Of a stretch of 21,891 bases of DNA, positions 9,236-19,400 are shown piece after piece. The notes beneath the pieces were generated by a model. The model saw nothing but the letters and a program-made list of their open reading frames with translations. It ran no database searches and was not told the origin of the DNA. Source of the DNA: CAZXCK01 sp964639225 (GTDB taxonomy: Bacteria > Chloroflexota > Anaerolineae > Aggregatilineales > Phototrophicaceae); assembly GCA_964639225.1 (NCBI GenBank), contig CAZXCK010000073.1, positions 1-21,891 on the forward strand, in the 5' to 3' direction. A program made the position numbers and the translations under genes. Numbering within the stretch: the first letter of the stretch is position 1; each line of letters opens with the position of its first letter.

Positions 9236-10714
9236 ATGAATGATGATAATCCTCAGTCTACAGATGATCGCGGTCAAAGCGGACAGGATGAGCCGCAGTC
9301 TTTGGCGGATCGCATGAAGGCACAGCGTGAAGAGCAGGCCGCTGCTGAAGAATCCACGCCTGGTTCACAGTCCTTGGCGGATCGCATGAAAGCGCGGCGT
9401 GCGGAAAAGGCTGCTGAAGACGAATCCGCGTCGGAGCCGCAGTCTTTGGCGGATCGCATGAAGGCACAACGTGAAGAGCAGGCTGCCGAGCAGGCTGCTG
9501 TGCAGGCTGATAAGTCGCCCAAGCTGGGGCGCAATATTGGCGCGGCAGCGACTGCCGCCGCTGCGGACGCGGCGGATAGAGCGCTGGGCGCGGCGGGAAC
9601 GGCGGCTGGTGCAGCCCGTTCGTTGGGGCGGCGCGCTTCTGAAGCCGGCGGACGCATCGAAGAGAGACTACTCGACAGCGAAGCCGCCGAACAACTCACG
9701 AAATTGATTGGCGACCAGAAAACCAAGTTCAATCGCCTCATCGAACGCAGCAAACTGACGCAACTGGTGCGCGATACGTCATCGCTGGAGAATCAGGTTA
9801 AGTCGCTGCCGCAGTCGGTCGCCGAACTGCGCGCGCGTGGTTACGCTTTTCGCAGTTATATGGAGCAGAAGAGCGAAGTCCTCGCCGATCAGTGGGGCGA
9901 GGTCAACGGCGAAATCAGGAAGTGGATCGACGAGGAGTCGCGCTCGCTGGGCGAGCATGTAAGCGACGCTGAGAAGTACATCCGCGATATTGATGCGGCG
10001 AAAGCAGCCACCACCACCCAGGAGCATTTGACACACCAGCTCCGCAGTGTCCTGGAAACACTGGAGACACGCGTATCCGCTGCCGAGAAGCACATCCGCC
10101 AGATGTACGATGATCTGCGCCGTGAGGTCCAGGTGATGGACAAGCAGCTCACTGAGGTGGGCTGGTTCCTGGAGCAGCGCGACGAGGCTTCGTTCAGCTT
10201 CATGCCTTCCGAGGCGGTATTCCTGGTAGCCGAAGCGACCTGGGACGCCAGTGGTAAGGACATCAACGGCGTGCTGTTCCTCACCGATCAGCGGCTGGTG
10301 TTCGAGCAGAAGGAGAAGGTCGGTAAGACGCTGGGCCTGTTTGGCGGGCAGATGGCACACGAACTCAAATGGGAAGCTCCGGTTAGTGCCGTCGAGGAGG
10401 TGCGTGCCGACAATAAGGGTCTGTTCGGCGGCAAAGACATGCTCTACTTCACGATGGGTGGCGGCGCGGCGCATCGCTCGATTACGGTTGAGGTCAAGGG
10501 CGGCGCCGACTGCAAGTTCTGGGCGCAGCAGATCAAGCGTATGGTCAGCGGTGATGCCCACGACGAGCGCGCCATCGAACCCGACCCGGAAATGATCGAA
10601 CGGCTGCGCAGCGCGCCGACGCAGTGCGCGGTTTGCGGTGGCACGCTGCCGCAGGTCGTACGCGGGCAGCTCGAAGTGACGTGCAAATACTGCGGTTCGG
10701 TGGTCCGGCTGTAA
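9236..10714 (+). CDS. Uncharacterised repeat / coiled-coil / PH-like / zinc-ribbon protein
   Basis: A 492-residue protein I cannot name. Order: acidic start; three copies of a 24-residue repeat beginning at S22, S46 and S70 (SLADRMKAQREEQ core); Ala/Gly-rich helix about 101-140; long charged helical region about 145-310 likely to form coiled coil; a PH/GRAM-like beta domain about 322-437 with GVLFLTDQRLVFEQ; and a C-terminal zinc ribbon with C464, C467, C483 and C486. No signal peptide or clear membrane segment is seen. The layout suggests a cytoplasmic or membrane-peripheral scaffold whose ribbon binds protein or nucleic acid; this is inference. An AAGGAG site about 10 nt before the ATG supports the start. 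It is flanked by gaps on both sides and is probably monocistronic. Confidence 0.85.
   Translation: MNDDNPQSTDDRGQSGQDEPQSLADRMKAQREEQAAAEESTPGSQSLADRMKARRAEKAAEDESASEPQSLADRMKAQREEQAAEQAAVQADKSPKLGRNIGAAATAAAADAADRALGAAGTAAGAARSLGRRASEAGGRIEERLLDSEAAEQLTKLIGDQKTKFNRLIERSKLTQLVRDTSSLENQVKSLPQSVAELRARGYAFRSYMEQKSEVLADQWGEVNGEIRKWIDEESRSLGEHVSDAEKYIRDIDAAKAATTTQEHLTHQLRSVLETLETRVSAAEKHIRQMYDDLRREVQVMDKQLTEVGWFLEQRDEASFSFMPSEAVFLVAEATWDASGKDINGVLFLTDQRLVFEQKEKVGKTLGLFGGQMAHELKWEAPVSAVEEVRADNKGLFGGKDMLYFTMGGGAAHRSITVEVKGGADCKFWAQQIKRMVSGDAHDERAIEPDPEMIERLRSAPTQCAVCGGTLPQVVRGQLEVTCKYCGSVVRL
9293..9483 (+). repeat. Three tandem 72-bp in-frame repeats
   Basis: Units start at about 9293, 9365 and 9437 with a constant 72-bp period and encode the SLADRMKA repeats. 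Copies 1 and 3 differ at only one base over about 47 bp, whereas copy 2 is clearly more diverged. That suggests a recent duplication or gene conversion between the outer copies. Confidence 0.9.
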
Positions 10715-10848
10715 GCAGCCAGCGTGTTATGCTCGCCGGTTGAATCGCTTTCAGATAAAAATCAATCAGGTCGGGGCAACCAGCGTCATCAGACGTTCGG
10801 AGTCTCGGCCTTTGTTTGTGCAGAGTGCCCGTAGTGGCCTATGGACTG

Positions 10849-10877
10849 CCGACAAGTGCGCCAGCCTCAGGTACAAT
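10849..10877 (+). promoter_or_regulatory. Candidate sigma-70-type promoter of the inositol operon
   Basis: CCGACA (4 of 6 to consensus) and TACAAT (5 of 6) are separated by 17 nt. The start of transcription would be near 10884, giving a leader of about 50 nt before the iolC ATG. A second -10-like box, TATAAA at 10886-10891, lies just downstream. Confidence 0.4.
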
Positions 10878-10923
10878 GGATAGCGTATAAACTTAAAACC
10901 TGGCAGCCGCTGTGGCATGCTCA

Positions 10924-10935
10924 AGGAGGGGGAGG
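10924..10935 (+). promoter_or_regulatory. Shine-Dalgarno site fixing the iolC start
   Basis: A purine-rich AGGAGGGGGAGG run directly precedes the ATG at 10937. The 32 residues that an upstream ATG would add do not resemble PfkB kinases. Confidence 0.75.
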
Positions 10936-10936
10936 A

Positions 10937-11950
10937 ATGAGCAAAACCTATGACCTGCTCAACATGGGGCGCAGTTCGATTGACCTGTATGCCAACGACG
11001 TTGGTGCGCCCTTTGTTGAGATCAACAGCTTTGCCGCCTATGTTGGTGGTTCACCGACAAACATCTGCGTGGGGGCGCGTCGTCTGGGGCTGAACACGGC
11101 GCTGCTGACCGCCATCGGCGATGACCCGGTGGGCGATTTTCTGCTGCATTTTCTCAACCGTGAGGGTATCCATACACAGTTTGTCCCGCGCAAGTCCGAG
11201 CATCGGACCAGCGCAGTGATCCTGGGCATCGAACCGCCAGACAAATTCCCCCTGGTGTACTACCGCGAAAACTGTGCTGACATCAACCTGACGATTGACG
11301 ATGTGCTGGCGGCGCCGGTCACGGATTGTCAGGTGTTTCAGTTTGCCGGGACCAATCTGTGCCTGGAACCCAGTCGCAGCGCAACGCTGTTCGCCGCCGA
11401 GCTGGCGCGTCAGGCCGGGGCGACGGTGGTGCTGGACATCGACTTCCGGCCCGATCAATGGCATGACGTACGTGCCTTCGGCGTGCAGGTGCGGGCGGCG
11501 CTGCGCCTGGTCGATGTGGTTATCGGCACGGAAGACGAGGTCAACGCCGCCATGCTCACCAGCACTGAGCAGATGCAACTCACCCATTCGCAGGTGTCCG
11601 ATGCACGTGTGGCAGGCGACATCCACACATCGGTTAGACGCATGCTGGATGCCGGACCGGAGGCGCTGGTCCTCAAGACTGGCTCACGCGGTGCGCAGGT
11701 TCATCTGGCCGATGGCGACGTGATCGACGTGCCCGGCTTCCCGGTGGAAGTCTATAATATCCTGGGAGCGGGTGATGCCTTCGGCGGCGGCTTTCTGTAT
11801 GGACTGGTTCATGGATGGGACTGGTACCGGTCGGCGCGGCTGGGTAACGCCTGTGGCGCGATTGTTGTGACTAAGCACGGCTGCGCGAACTTCATGCCCA
11901 CGATGGCGGAAGTCGAGGAATTTGTCGCCGGTTATGGCGGGCTGGAATAA
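10937..11950 (+). CDS. iolC: 5-dehydro-2-deoxygluconokinase
   Basis: A 337-residue PfkB/ribokinase-family sugar kinase. The N-terminal motif GRSSIDLYAND, the GGSPTN substrate loop (38-42) and the anion-hole/catalytic GAGD (277-280, base D280) are intact. Reaction: ATP-dependent phosphorylation of 2-deoxy-5-keto-D-gluconate, the fifth step of myo-inositol catabolism. It has the single-domain length; the DUF2090 aldolase-like fusion seen in many proteobacterial IolC proteins is absent, and a separate aldolase gene closes the operon. The start at 10937 is chosen from the strong ribosome site. iolB starts 26 bp downstream. Confidence 0.93.
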   Translation: MSKTYDLLNMGRSSIDLYANDVGAPFVEINSFAAYVGGSPTNICVGARRLGLNTALLTAIGDDPVGDFLLHFLNREGIHTQFVPRKSEHRTSAVILGIEPPDKFPLVYYRENCADINLTIDDVLAAPVTDCQVFQFAGTNLCLEPSRSATLFAAELARQAGATVVLDIDFRPDQWHDVRAFGVQVRAALRLVDVVIGTEDEVNAAMLTSTEQMQLTHSQVSDARVAGDIHTSVRRMLDAGPEALVLKTGSRGAQVHLADGDVIDVPGFPVEVYNILGAGDAFGGGFLYGLVHGWDWYRSARLGNACGAIVVTKHGCANFMPTMAEVEEFVAGYGGLE

Positions 11951-11976
11951 TCTTGTTGCGAAATGGAGCGAATTTG

Positions 11977-12876
11977 ATGCAGTACACAGCAGAGAATATG
12001 TTACGCAAGAGTCAGGATACGGGCAAAAGTGGTGTGTTCGCGCAGGTGAACGCACAGGATGCCGGCTGGGATTACCTCAATATGGCCGCGCTGCGACTCA
12101 ACAAAGGTGAGCGTTACAGCGGCACCGTCGGTGAGCACGAGCACCTGTCGGTAATTCTGGGCGGGCGCTGTAACTTCCACACCAGCGCCGGGGAATTTCG
12201 CGGCGTCGGACGGCGACCCAATGTGTTCAGCGGGATGCCACATGCGCTGTATCTGCCGCGCGGCGCGGAGTTCGAAATTGAGGCGCTGACCGATGGCCTG
12301 GAGATCGCGTCGTGCTGGGTGCCGACCGATGAGGACCACCCGGCGCAGCTCATTACCCCGGATGACTGCGACATCGAGATTCGCGGCGGCGCCAATGCCA
12401 CCCGGCAGATCAACGGTATCATGCCGCCCGGCTCGGACTGTCACCGGATTGTGTGTGTCGAGGTCTACACACCGTCGGGCAACTGGTCCAGCTACCCGCC
12501 GCACAAGCACGATATTCACCGTGTCGCTGTCGATGGCACGCTGCTGGAAGCCGACCTGGAAGAGATTTATTTCTACAAGATCGACAACCCCAACGGCTAC
12601 GCCTACCAGCGCGTGTACACCGATGACCGTCACATCGACGCGCTGATGATGGCCGAGAATCATGACGCAGTGCTGGTGCCGGAAGGTTATCATCCGGTGG
12701 TGAGCGCGCACGGCTATACGACGTACTATCTCAACTTCCTGGCTGGTTCGGCGCAGTCGCTGGCCAACAGCGACGATCCCGCTTACGCCTGGGTTAAATC
12801 GACCTGGACGTATGTGGACCCGCGCCTGCCGCTGGTCCATCATGGCATGGAACCATCCACGCGCAGAAAGGGTTAG
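11977..12876 (+). CDS. iolB: 5-deoxy-glucuronate isomerase
   Basis: A 299-residue bicupin protein with clear IolB signatures: GEHEHLSVILGG (52-63), GNWSSYPPHKHD (168-179), LEEIYFYK (194-201) and PEGYHPVVSAHGY (235-247). The histidines H176, H178 and H239 and E196 are probable metal ligands. Reaction: 5-deoxy-D-glucuronate to 2-deoxy-5-keto-D-gluconate in the cytoplasm. The start ATG at 11977 is preceded by GGAG with 8 nt spacing; an in-frame TTG 24 bp earlier is less likely. iolD follows 4 bp after the stop, so translation is probably coupled. Confidence 0.93.
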   Translation: MQYTAENMLRKSQDTGKSGVFAQVNAQDAGWDYLNMAALRLNKGERYSGTVGEHEHLSVILGGRCNFHTSAGEFRGVGRRPNVFSGMPHALYLPRGAEFEIEALTDGLEIASCWVPTDEDHPAQLITPDDCDIEIRGGANATRQINGIMPPGSDCHRIVCVEVYTPSGNWSSYPPHKHDIHRVAVDGTLLEADLEEIYFYKIDNPNGYAYQRVYTDDRHIDALMMAENHDAVLVPEGYHPVVSAHGYTTYYLNFLAGSAQSLANSDDPAYAWVKSTWTYVDPRLPLVHHGMEPSTRRKG

Positions 12877-12880
12877 ACCG

Positions 12881-14746
<1,866 letters not shown>

Positions 14747-14763
14747 ATAAGGATATTGATGCG

Positions 14764-15660
14764 ATGACAATACGAATCGCCAGTGCCCCGGTATCGTGGG
14801 GCATCTATGAATTTGAGGGGATCGCGCCGCCTTTTACTTATACACAGGTACTGGACGAGATTGCGGCGACTGGTTACACCGGTATTGAGCTTGGCCCATA
14901 CGGCTTCCTGCCGACTGACCCGGCTGTGCTGCGTGATGAACTCGACCGGCGCGGCCTGCAACTGCTGTCGGCCTTTGTGCCGGTGCGTCTGGTCGATGCT
15001 GATGCGCATGAGGCCGGCGCTCAGGAAGCGCTCAAAGTCGGACGGTTGCTGGCCGCTATGGGCGCGCAGGTTATCGTGCTGGCCGACGACAACGGCTCTG
15101 TGCCAGAGCTGGTGCAGCAGGCCGGACAGCGCTCTGGCTCTGCGCTGGACGCTGCGGGCTGGGATGTGGTCGCGCAGGGAGTCAACCGTATCGCCCGGCG
15201 GGTGTTCGATGAGACAGGTCTGCGGCTGGTTTTTCATCATCACTGCGCCGGTTACGTCGAGACGCCCACCGAGACGCGCGAGTTGCTGACGCGCACGGAT
15301 GCTGATCTGGTGGGGTTGTGCCTGGATACCGGTCACTGGCATTATGCCGGTGGCGATGCAGTTCAGGCCATCCAGCAGTTTGGCGAGCGTGTGCGCTATC
15401 TGCATCTGAAGGACTGTCATGCGGGTATCGCTCAGGCCTGCCGCGAGGACAAGAGGGACTACTTTGAGGCAGTGCAGGCAGGTGTTTTCTGCCAGTTGGG
15501 GCAGGGCGAGGTCGATTTCCCGGCAGTTATCCAGGCTATGCGGGCGCTCAATTATGACGGATGGGCAATTGTGGAGCAGGACATCCTGACCGATGATCGT
15601 TCCGCGCCACGCCGTTTCTCGCAGGCAAACCGCGATTATCTGGCGTCGATTGGGCTTTGA
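14764..15660 (+). CDS. iolE: myo-inosose-2 dehydratase
   Basis: A 298-residue xylose-isomerase-like TIM barrel. Family blocks are APVSWGIYEFEG (8-19), GIELGPYGFLP (40-50), HHHCAGYVETPTE (158-170), CLDTGHWHYAGGD (186-198), LHLKDC (213-218) and IVEQD (269-273). Probable metal ligands include D188, H214 and E271. Reaction: dehydration of 2-keto-myo-inositol (scyllo-inosose) to the diketo product that IolD cleaves. The ATG at 14764 is preceded by a weak AAGGA about 8 nt upstream. It starts 17 bp after iolD. Confidence 0.93.
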   Translation: MTIRIASAPVSWGIYEFEGIAPPFTYTQVLDEIAATGYTGIELGPYGFLPTDPAVLRDELDRRGLQLLSAFVPVRLVDADAHEAGAQEALKVGRLLAAMGAQVIVLADDNGSVPELVQQAGQRSGSALDAAGWDVVAQGVNRIARRVFDETGLRLVFHHHCAGYVETPTETRELLTRTDADLVGLCLDTGHWHYAGGDAVQAIQQFGERVRYLHLKDCHAGIAQACREDKRDYFEAVQAGVFCQLGQGEVDFPAVIQAMRALNYDGWAIVEQDILTDDRSAPRRFSQANRDYLASIGL

Positions 15661-15717
15661 TTGAATTCGGGTGGGTGGCCGTAGCTGGGCATCCACGATA
15701 AAGACAAGGATGACAAG

Positions 15718-16734
15718 GTGAACGACAAACTACGGGTTGGCGTGATTGGCGCCGGGCGCATTGGACGTATCCACGCGCAGACGCTGGTGCAGGCAATTCC
15801 GCAGGCTGAACTGGTGACGGTGGCCGACATCGCGCTGGAATCGGCACAGGCGTGCGCGCGCGATCTGGGTGTGCCGCGCGCTGTGCAGGACATCGCTGAC
15901 GTACTGAATGACGACTCGGTGCAGGCGGTGGTCATCGCCTCAGCGACTGATATGCATGCCGATCAGATTATCCAGGCGGCGCAGGCTGGCAAACACATAT
16001 TCTGTGAGAAGCCCATCGCCGCCAGCCTGGAACAGATCGATGCGGCGCTGGCCGCAGTCGAACAGGCCGGGGTTAAGCTGATGGTGGGCTTTAATCGTCG
16101 CTTCGACCCGAATCACCAGCGCATTAAGCGGGCGCTGGATGAGGGAGAGATCGGCGTGCCGCACATGATGCACATCGTCAGCCGCGATCCAGCACCGCCG
16201 CCGCTGGACTACGTGCGTGTTTCGGGCGGGATGTTCTTCGACATGACCATTCACGACTTCGACATGGCGCGCTTTCTGCTGGGCGAGGTGGACGAGGTCT
16301 ACGCATCGGCTAATGTACTGGTGGACCCGGCGATCGGCGAGGCGGGCGATGTAGACACAGCGGTGATCGTACTCAAATTCGCCAGTGGGGCTATCGGCAC
16401 CATCGACAACAGCCGTCAGGCCGTCTATGGCTATGACCAGCGGGTTGAGGTGTTCGGCAGCGGCGGCAGTGTTGCCAGTGGCAATCTGCACCCGGATCAG
16501 GTTACGGTGAGTACGGATCAGCATATTCGGCGCGGCCTGCCGCTTAACTTCTTTATGGAACGCTACCTGACATCGTACCGCGTCGAAATGGCCGAATTTG
16601 TGCGCTGTGTCCTCAGGGATACACCACCGCCGGTTACTGGCGTCGATGGTCGTATGCCGGTGGTAATGGCGCAGGCGGCTCTGCGCTCGTACCAGGAGAA
16701 TCGCCCTGTGCGGCTGAGTGAGGTGGGCGGTTAA
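15718..16734 (+). CDS. iolG: Inositol 2-dehydrogenase (Gfo/Idh/MocA family)
   Basis: A 338-residue NAD-dependent dehydrogenase. The Rossmann motif is GAGRIGRIH (11-19), the cofactor/catalytic EKP is at 97-99 (K98), and the D-x3-H pair D175 and H179 (FFDMTIHDFD) is typical of IolG. Reaction: myo-inositol + NAD+ to 2-keto-myo-inositol, the entry step. The start is GTG at 15718, with AAGGA 8 nt upstream; no in-frame ATG exists nearby. Position within the iol operon supports inositol over other Gfo/Idh/MocA substrates, but scyllo-inositol or a methylated cyclitol as substrate cannot be excluded. Confidence 0.88.
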   Translation: MNDKLRVGVIGAGRIGRIHAQTLVQAIPQAELVTVADIALESAQACARDLGVPRAVQDIADVLNDDSVQAVVIASATDMHADQIIQAAQAGKHIFCEKPIAASLEQIDAALAAVEQAGVKLMVGFNRRFDPNHQRIKRALDEGEIGVPHMMHIVSRDPAPPPLDYVRVSGGMFFDMTIHDFDMARFLLGEVDEVYASANVLVDPAIGEAGDVDTAVIVLKFASGAIGTIDNSRQAVYGYDQRVEVFGSGGSVASGNLHPDQVTVSTDQHIRRGLPLNFFMERYLTSYRVEMAEFVRCVLRDTPPPVTGVDGRMPVVMAQAALRSYQENRPVRLSEVGG

Positions 16735-16776
16735 CAGCCGCTGGCATTTGGACAGTTTAGGTGAAAGAGACGATTG

Positions 16777-18246
16777 ATGGTCCAGGAAATCTATAACTTT
16801 ATCGGCGGCCAGTGGGTCAAAGCCGGTGCCGAACAGTTGGACGTAATTAACCCGGCCAGTGCCGAGGTCATCGGAAAGGTGGAGCTGTCTCCGGGTGAAG
16901 TGGTCGCGCAGGCGGTCGAAGCTGGCCAGCAGGCATTCCTGGAATGGCGGCGGGTGCCGGTCGGGGAGCGGATCCAGCCGCTGTTCAAACTCAAGCGACT
17001 GCTGGAAGATCACCTGGACGAGCTGGCGCGCATCATCACAAACGAGTGCGGCAAAACCTACGTGGAGAGCGTTGGCGAACTGCGACGCGGCATCGAGAAT
17101 ATCGAAGTCGCCTGCGGTATCCCGGTGCTGATGCAGGGCTATAATAATGAAGACATCGCGCGCGGCATCGACGAACACATGATTCGCCAGCCGTTGGGGG
17201 TGGTGATGGCCATTACGCCGTTCAACTTCCCGGCGATGATTCCGCTGTGGTTTTTGCCATATGCTGTAGCCACGGGCAACAGCTTTATCCTCAAACCCAG
17301 CGAGCGCGTGCCCATGACGACGGCGCGCTTGTTCCAACTCATCGAGCAGTGTGGTTTTCCGCCGGGTGTGATCCAACTGGTCAACGGTGGCCGGGACACC
17401 GTCGAGGCGCTGTTGGACCATCCGCATGTGAAAGCGGTGAGTTTCGTTGGTTCGACGGCGGTTGCCAGGGCGGTTTACAGTCGGGCGACTGCCAACGGCA
17501 AACGTGCCCAGTGCCAGGGCGGCGCTAAGAATCCGGTCATTATCATGCCTGATGCCGACATGGACACCACAACGCGCATCATGGCCGACTCGGCTTTTGG
17601 CTGCGCCGGGCAGCGCTGCCTGGCGGCTTCGGTGGCGATTACGGTGGGATCGGCGCGGACGGCATTCACCGAGCAGATTGCGGATGCCGCCGCAACTCGT
17701 GTGGTGGGCTATGGCCTGGATGATGGCGTACAGATGGGGCCGGTCATCAGCCAGGCAAGTCGTTCCCGCATCGAGCAGATTCTGGCCGCCGGTGAGCGTG
17801 AAGGGGTACAGGTGCTGGTCGATGGACGCGGTCAGTCGGTGGATGGCTATGGCAGTGGGTACTGGTTGTATCCGACTGTGCTTGAAGGCGTCGATCCACG
17901 CAGCAGCATCGCCCAGACTGAGATTTTTGGCCCGGTCCTCAGCCTGATGCACGCTGCCGACATTGACGAGGCGATTGCCCTGGTCAATGGACGTAGCTAC
18001 GGTAATATGGCCTGCATCTTCACCAGCAGCGGCGCGGTAGCTCGCAAATTCCGCAATGAAGCTGATGCCGGCAACATCGGCGTCAATATCGGCGTGGCGG
18101 CGCCAATGGCGTTTTTCCCGTTTAGTGGTTGGAACGAGAGCTTTTTCGGCGATCTGCATGCGCAGGGACGGCATGGCGTGGAGTTCTACACGCAGACGAA
18201 GGTTGTTATCGAGCGCTGGCCGCGTGAGTGGAGTCGTCAGTTCTGA
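16777..18246 (+). CDS. iolA: CoA-acylating malonate/methylmalonate semialdehyde dehydrogenase
   Basis: A 489-residue ALDH of the CoA-dependent MMSDH branch. The nucleophile is C281 in GCAGQRCLAAS. The usual ALDH general-base Glu of ELGGKNP is replaced (QGGAKNP, 247-253), as expected for CoA-acylating members. ITPFNFP (146-152) and ELRRGIE (101-107) are also diagnostic. Reaction in this operon: malonate semialdehyde + CoA + NAD+ to acetyl-CoA + CO2 + NADH. An in-frame TTG lies one codon before the chosen ATG at 16777; the ribosome site is weak. It follows iolG by 42 bp and precedes the aldolase. Confidence 0.93.
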   Translation: MVQEIYNFIGGQWVKAGAEQLDVINPASAEVIGKVELSPGEVVAQAVEAGQQAFLEWRRVPVGERIQPLFKLKRLLEDHLDELARIITNECGKTYVESVGELRRGIENIEVACGIPVLMQGYNNEDIARGIDEHMIRQPLGVVMAITPFNFPAMIPLWFLPYAVATGNSFILKPSERVPMTTARLFQLIEQCGFPPGVIQLVNGGRDTVEALLDHPHVKAVSFVGSTAVARAVYSRATANGKRAQCQGGAKNPVIIMPDADMDTTTRIMADSAFGCAGQRCLAASVAITVGSARTAFTEQIADAAATRVVGYGLDDGVQMGPVISQASRSRIEQILAAGEREGVQVLVDGRGQSVDGYGSGYWLYPTVLEGVDPRSSIAQTEIFGPVLSLMHAADIDEAIALVNGRSYGNMACIFTSSGAVARKFRNEADAGNIGVNIGVAAPMAFFPFSGWNESFFGDLHAQGRHGVEFYTQTKVVIERWPREWSRQF

Positions 18247-18277
18247 TGGTGTGCGGACTTCTGCGAAAGGTCGATAG

Positions 18278-19276
18278 ATGACGACGATGGGCAAGTATCG
18301 TCACCTGACACGCTGCACGACGACGGCGGGTCACTTTGTTGTGCTGGCGATCGATCATCGGGCGAATCTGCTGGACGCACTGAACCAGCACGCGCCGGAG
18401 CCGCTGTCGGACGCGGACTTTATGGCATTCAAAGTCGATGTGCTGCGGGCACTATGTCCGGCCAGCACGGCTGTGCTGACTGATCCCAATTACGGCCACG
18501 CGCCCGGGGTGGCGCAGCGGATCATCACCGGGCAGATGGGCTTGCTTTCGCCACTTGAAGTCACAGATTACGACGCGCATCCCAGCCGGCGCGACGTGCG
18601 CTTTATCCCCGGCTGGTCGGTGCGGCAGATCAAGCTGGCGGGTGGTGATGGGGTCAAGCTGCTGTTGTCTTATCATCCTGATGCACCCAACGCACCTGAA
18701 CAGCGGACAGCGGTGCGGCGGATCATTGATGAATGCACCACATACGACATCCCATTTTATCTGGAGCCAATTCCGTACAGCCTGGACTCGAATAATGCGC
18801 TGACCAATGATGAACGATTGCAGGTATCGATTGACACCGCGCGCGAGTTCAGCGCGATGGGTGTTGATGTACTCAAGCTGCCGTTTCCGCTTGATGTGAA
18901 ATTGAGTGACGATGAGTCTGAATGGCGAGAAGCCTGCGATGCGGTCAATGCGGCCTGTACGGTTCCCTGGACTTTGCTCAGTGCCGGTGTGGATTACGCG
19001 ACGTTTCTGCGGCAGGCACGTGTCGCTTGTGAAGCGGGCGCTAGCGGCGTCATTGTAGGGCGGGCGGTGTGGACCGAAGCAGTCCGACTACACGCGGGCG
19101 AGCGCCTTGAGTTTCTCAGAACAGTTGGCGTACAGCGTATGCGCGAACTGGCAGATGCGTGTGCGGGTTCGGCGACTCCCTGGTTCGAACGGGTGTTGGC
19201 TCCGGTTGTGAAATCAGATTGGTTTAGCGCCTATGGCGGTGATTTGGATTTGCGGGAAAGTCCAGGAAATTCGTAG
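18278..19276 (+). CDS. LacD-like class I aldolase, probable 2-deoxy-5-keto-gluconate-6-phosphate aldolase
   Basis: A 332-residue TIM-barrel protein related to tagatose-1,6-bisphosphate aldolase (LacD). Visible: VLAIDHR (22-28), VKLLLSYHPD (126-135), YLEPIPYS (161-168), the probable Schiff-base lysine K200 in VLKLPFP, and the phosphate-binding end SAGVDYATFLRQ and GVIVGRAVW. As the last gene of a full iol operon that has no IolJ and no DUF2090 domain on IolC, it most likely cleaves 2-deoxy-5-keto-D-gluconate 6-phosphate to DHAP and malonate semialdehyde. The family assignment is from sequence and the substrate is from context. ATG at 18278 follows AAAGG; a second in-frame ATG is three codons in. 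Confidence 0.82.
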   Translation: MTTMGKYRHLTRCTTTAGHFVVLAIDHRANLLDALNQHAPEPLSDADFMAFKVDVLRALCPASTAVLTDPNYGHAPGVAQRIITGQMGLLSPLEVTDYDAHPSRRDVRFIPGWSVRQIKLAGGDGVKLLLSYHPDAPNAPEQRTAVRRIIDECTTYDIPFYLEPIPYSLDSNNALTNDERLQVSIDTAREFSAMGVDVLKLPFPLDVKLSDDESEWREACDAVNAACTVPWTLLSAGVDYATFLRQARVACEAGASGVIVGRAVWTEAVRLHAGERLEFLRTVGVQRMRELADACAGSATPWFERVLAPVVKSDWFSAYGGDLDLRESPGNS

Positions 19277-19284
19277 TTTTTGCC

Positions 19285-19313
19285 TTGACAGGGGCGGTAC
19301 CAAATGCTATCCT
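19285..19313 (+). promoter_or_regulatory. Strong promoter of tRNA-Asp
   Basis: Perfect -35 TTGACA (19285-19290), a 17-nt spacer, and -10 TATCCT (19308-19313) preceded by TG at the extended -10 position (19305-19306). Transcription would start near 19320, a few bases before the mature tRNA 5' end. The box begins 9 bp after the aldolase stop. Confidence 0.85.
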
Positions 19314-19327
19314 ATGCAGCATCAAGT

Positions 19328-19400
19328 GGGGGCGTGGTGTAGCGGTTAACATGCCACCCTGTCAAGGTGGAGATCGCGGGTTCGAATCCCGTCGCTCCCG
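19328..19400 (+). tRNA. tRNA-Asp(GTC)
   Basis: A full cloverleaf folds by eye: acceptor GGGGGCG/CGCTCCC (one G-T), D stem GTGT/ACAT with a GG-containing loop, anticodon stem CCACC/GGTGG with loop CTGTCAA (anticodon GTC), T stem GCGGG/CCCGT with loop TTCGAAT, and discriminator G. CCA is not encoded (the next bases are CAC), so it must be added. Its 3' part is antisense to the last 17 codons and stop of the convergent recombinase, whose TAA lies in the D loop. It is the likely integration target of the element to the right. Confidence 0.98.

Larger units (their letters stand above)
10715..10936. other. 222-bp intergenic region upstream of the inositol operon
   Basis: No gene is seen. The region holds the candidate promoter at 10849-10877 and the strong ribosome site directly before iolC. 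An in-frame upstream ATG at 10841 lies inside the promoter region and is not used as a start. No clear terminator for the preceding gene is visible. Confidence 0.7.

Noticed and set aside
9293..9483. CRISPR-like or intergenic tandem repeat
   Set aside because: The three 72-bp units are in frame, adjacent without spacers and encode a protein repeat, so they are part of a gene.
10841..10936. N-terminal extension of iolC from an upstream ATG
   Set aside because: The extra 32 residues do not fit PfkB kinases, overlap the candidate promoter, and a strong ribosome site marks the ATG at 10937.
12812..12880. N-terminal extension of iolD into iolB
   Set aside because: It would use a GTG inside iolB with no ribosome site; the family start MASQRL at 12881 fits.
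15940..18294. A 784-codon open frame on the - strand across iolG and iolA
   Set aside because: It is fully antisense to two well-recognised genes. Codon usage of GC-rich genes often leaves long open antisense frames, and its translation shows no domain I recognise.
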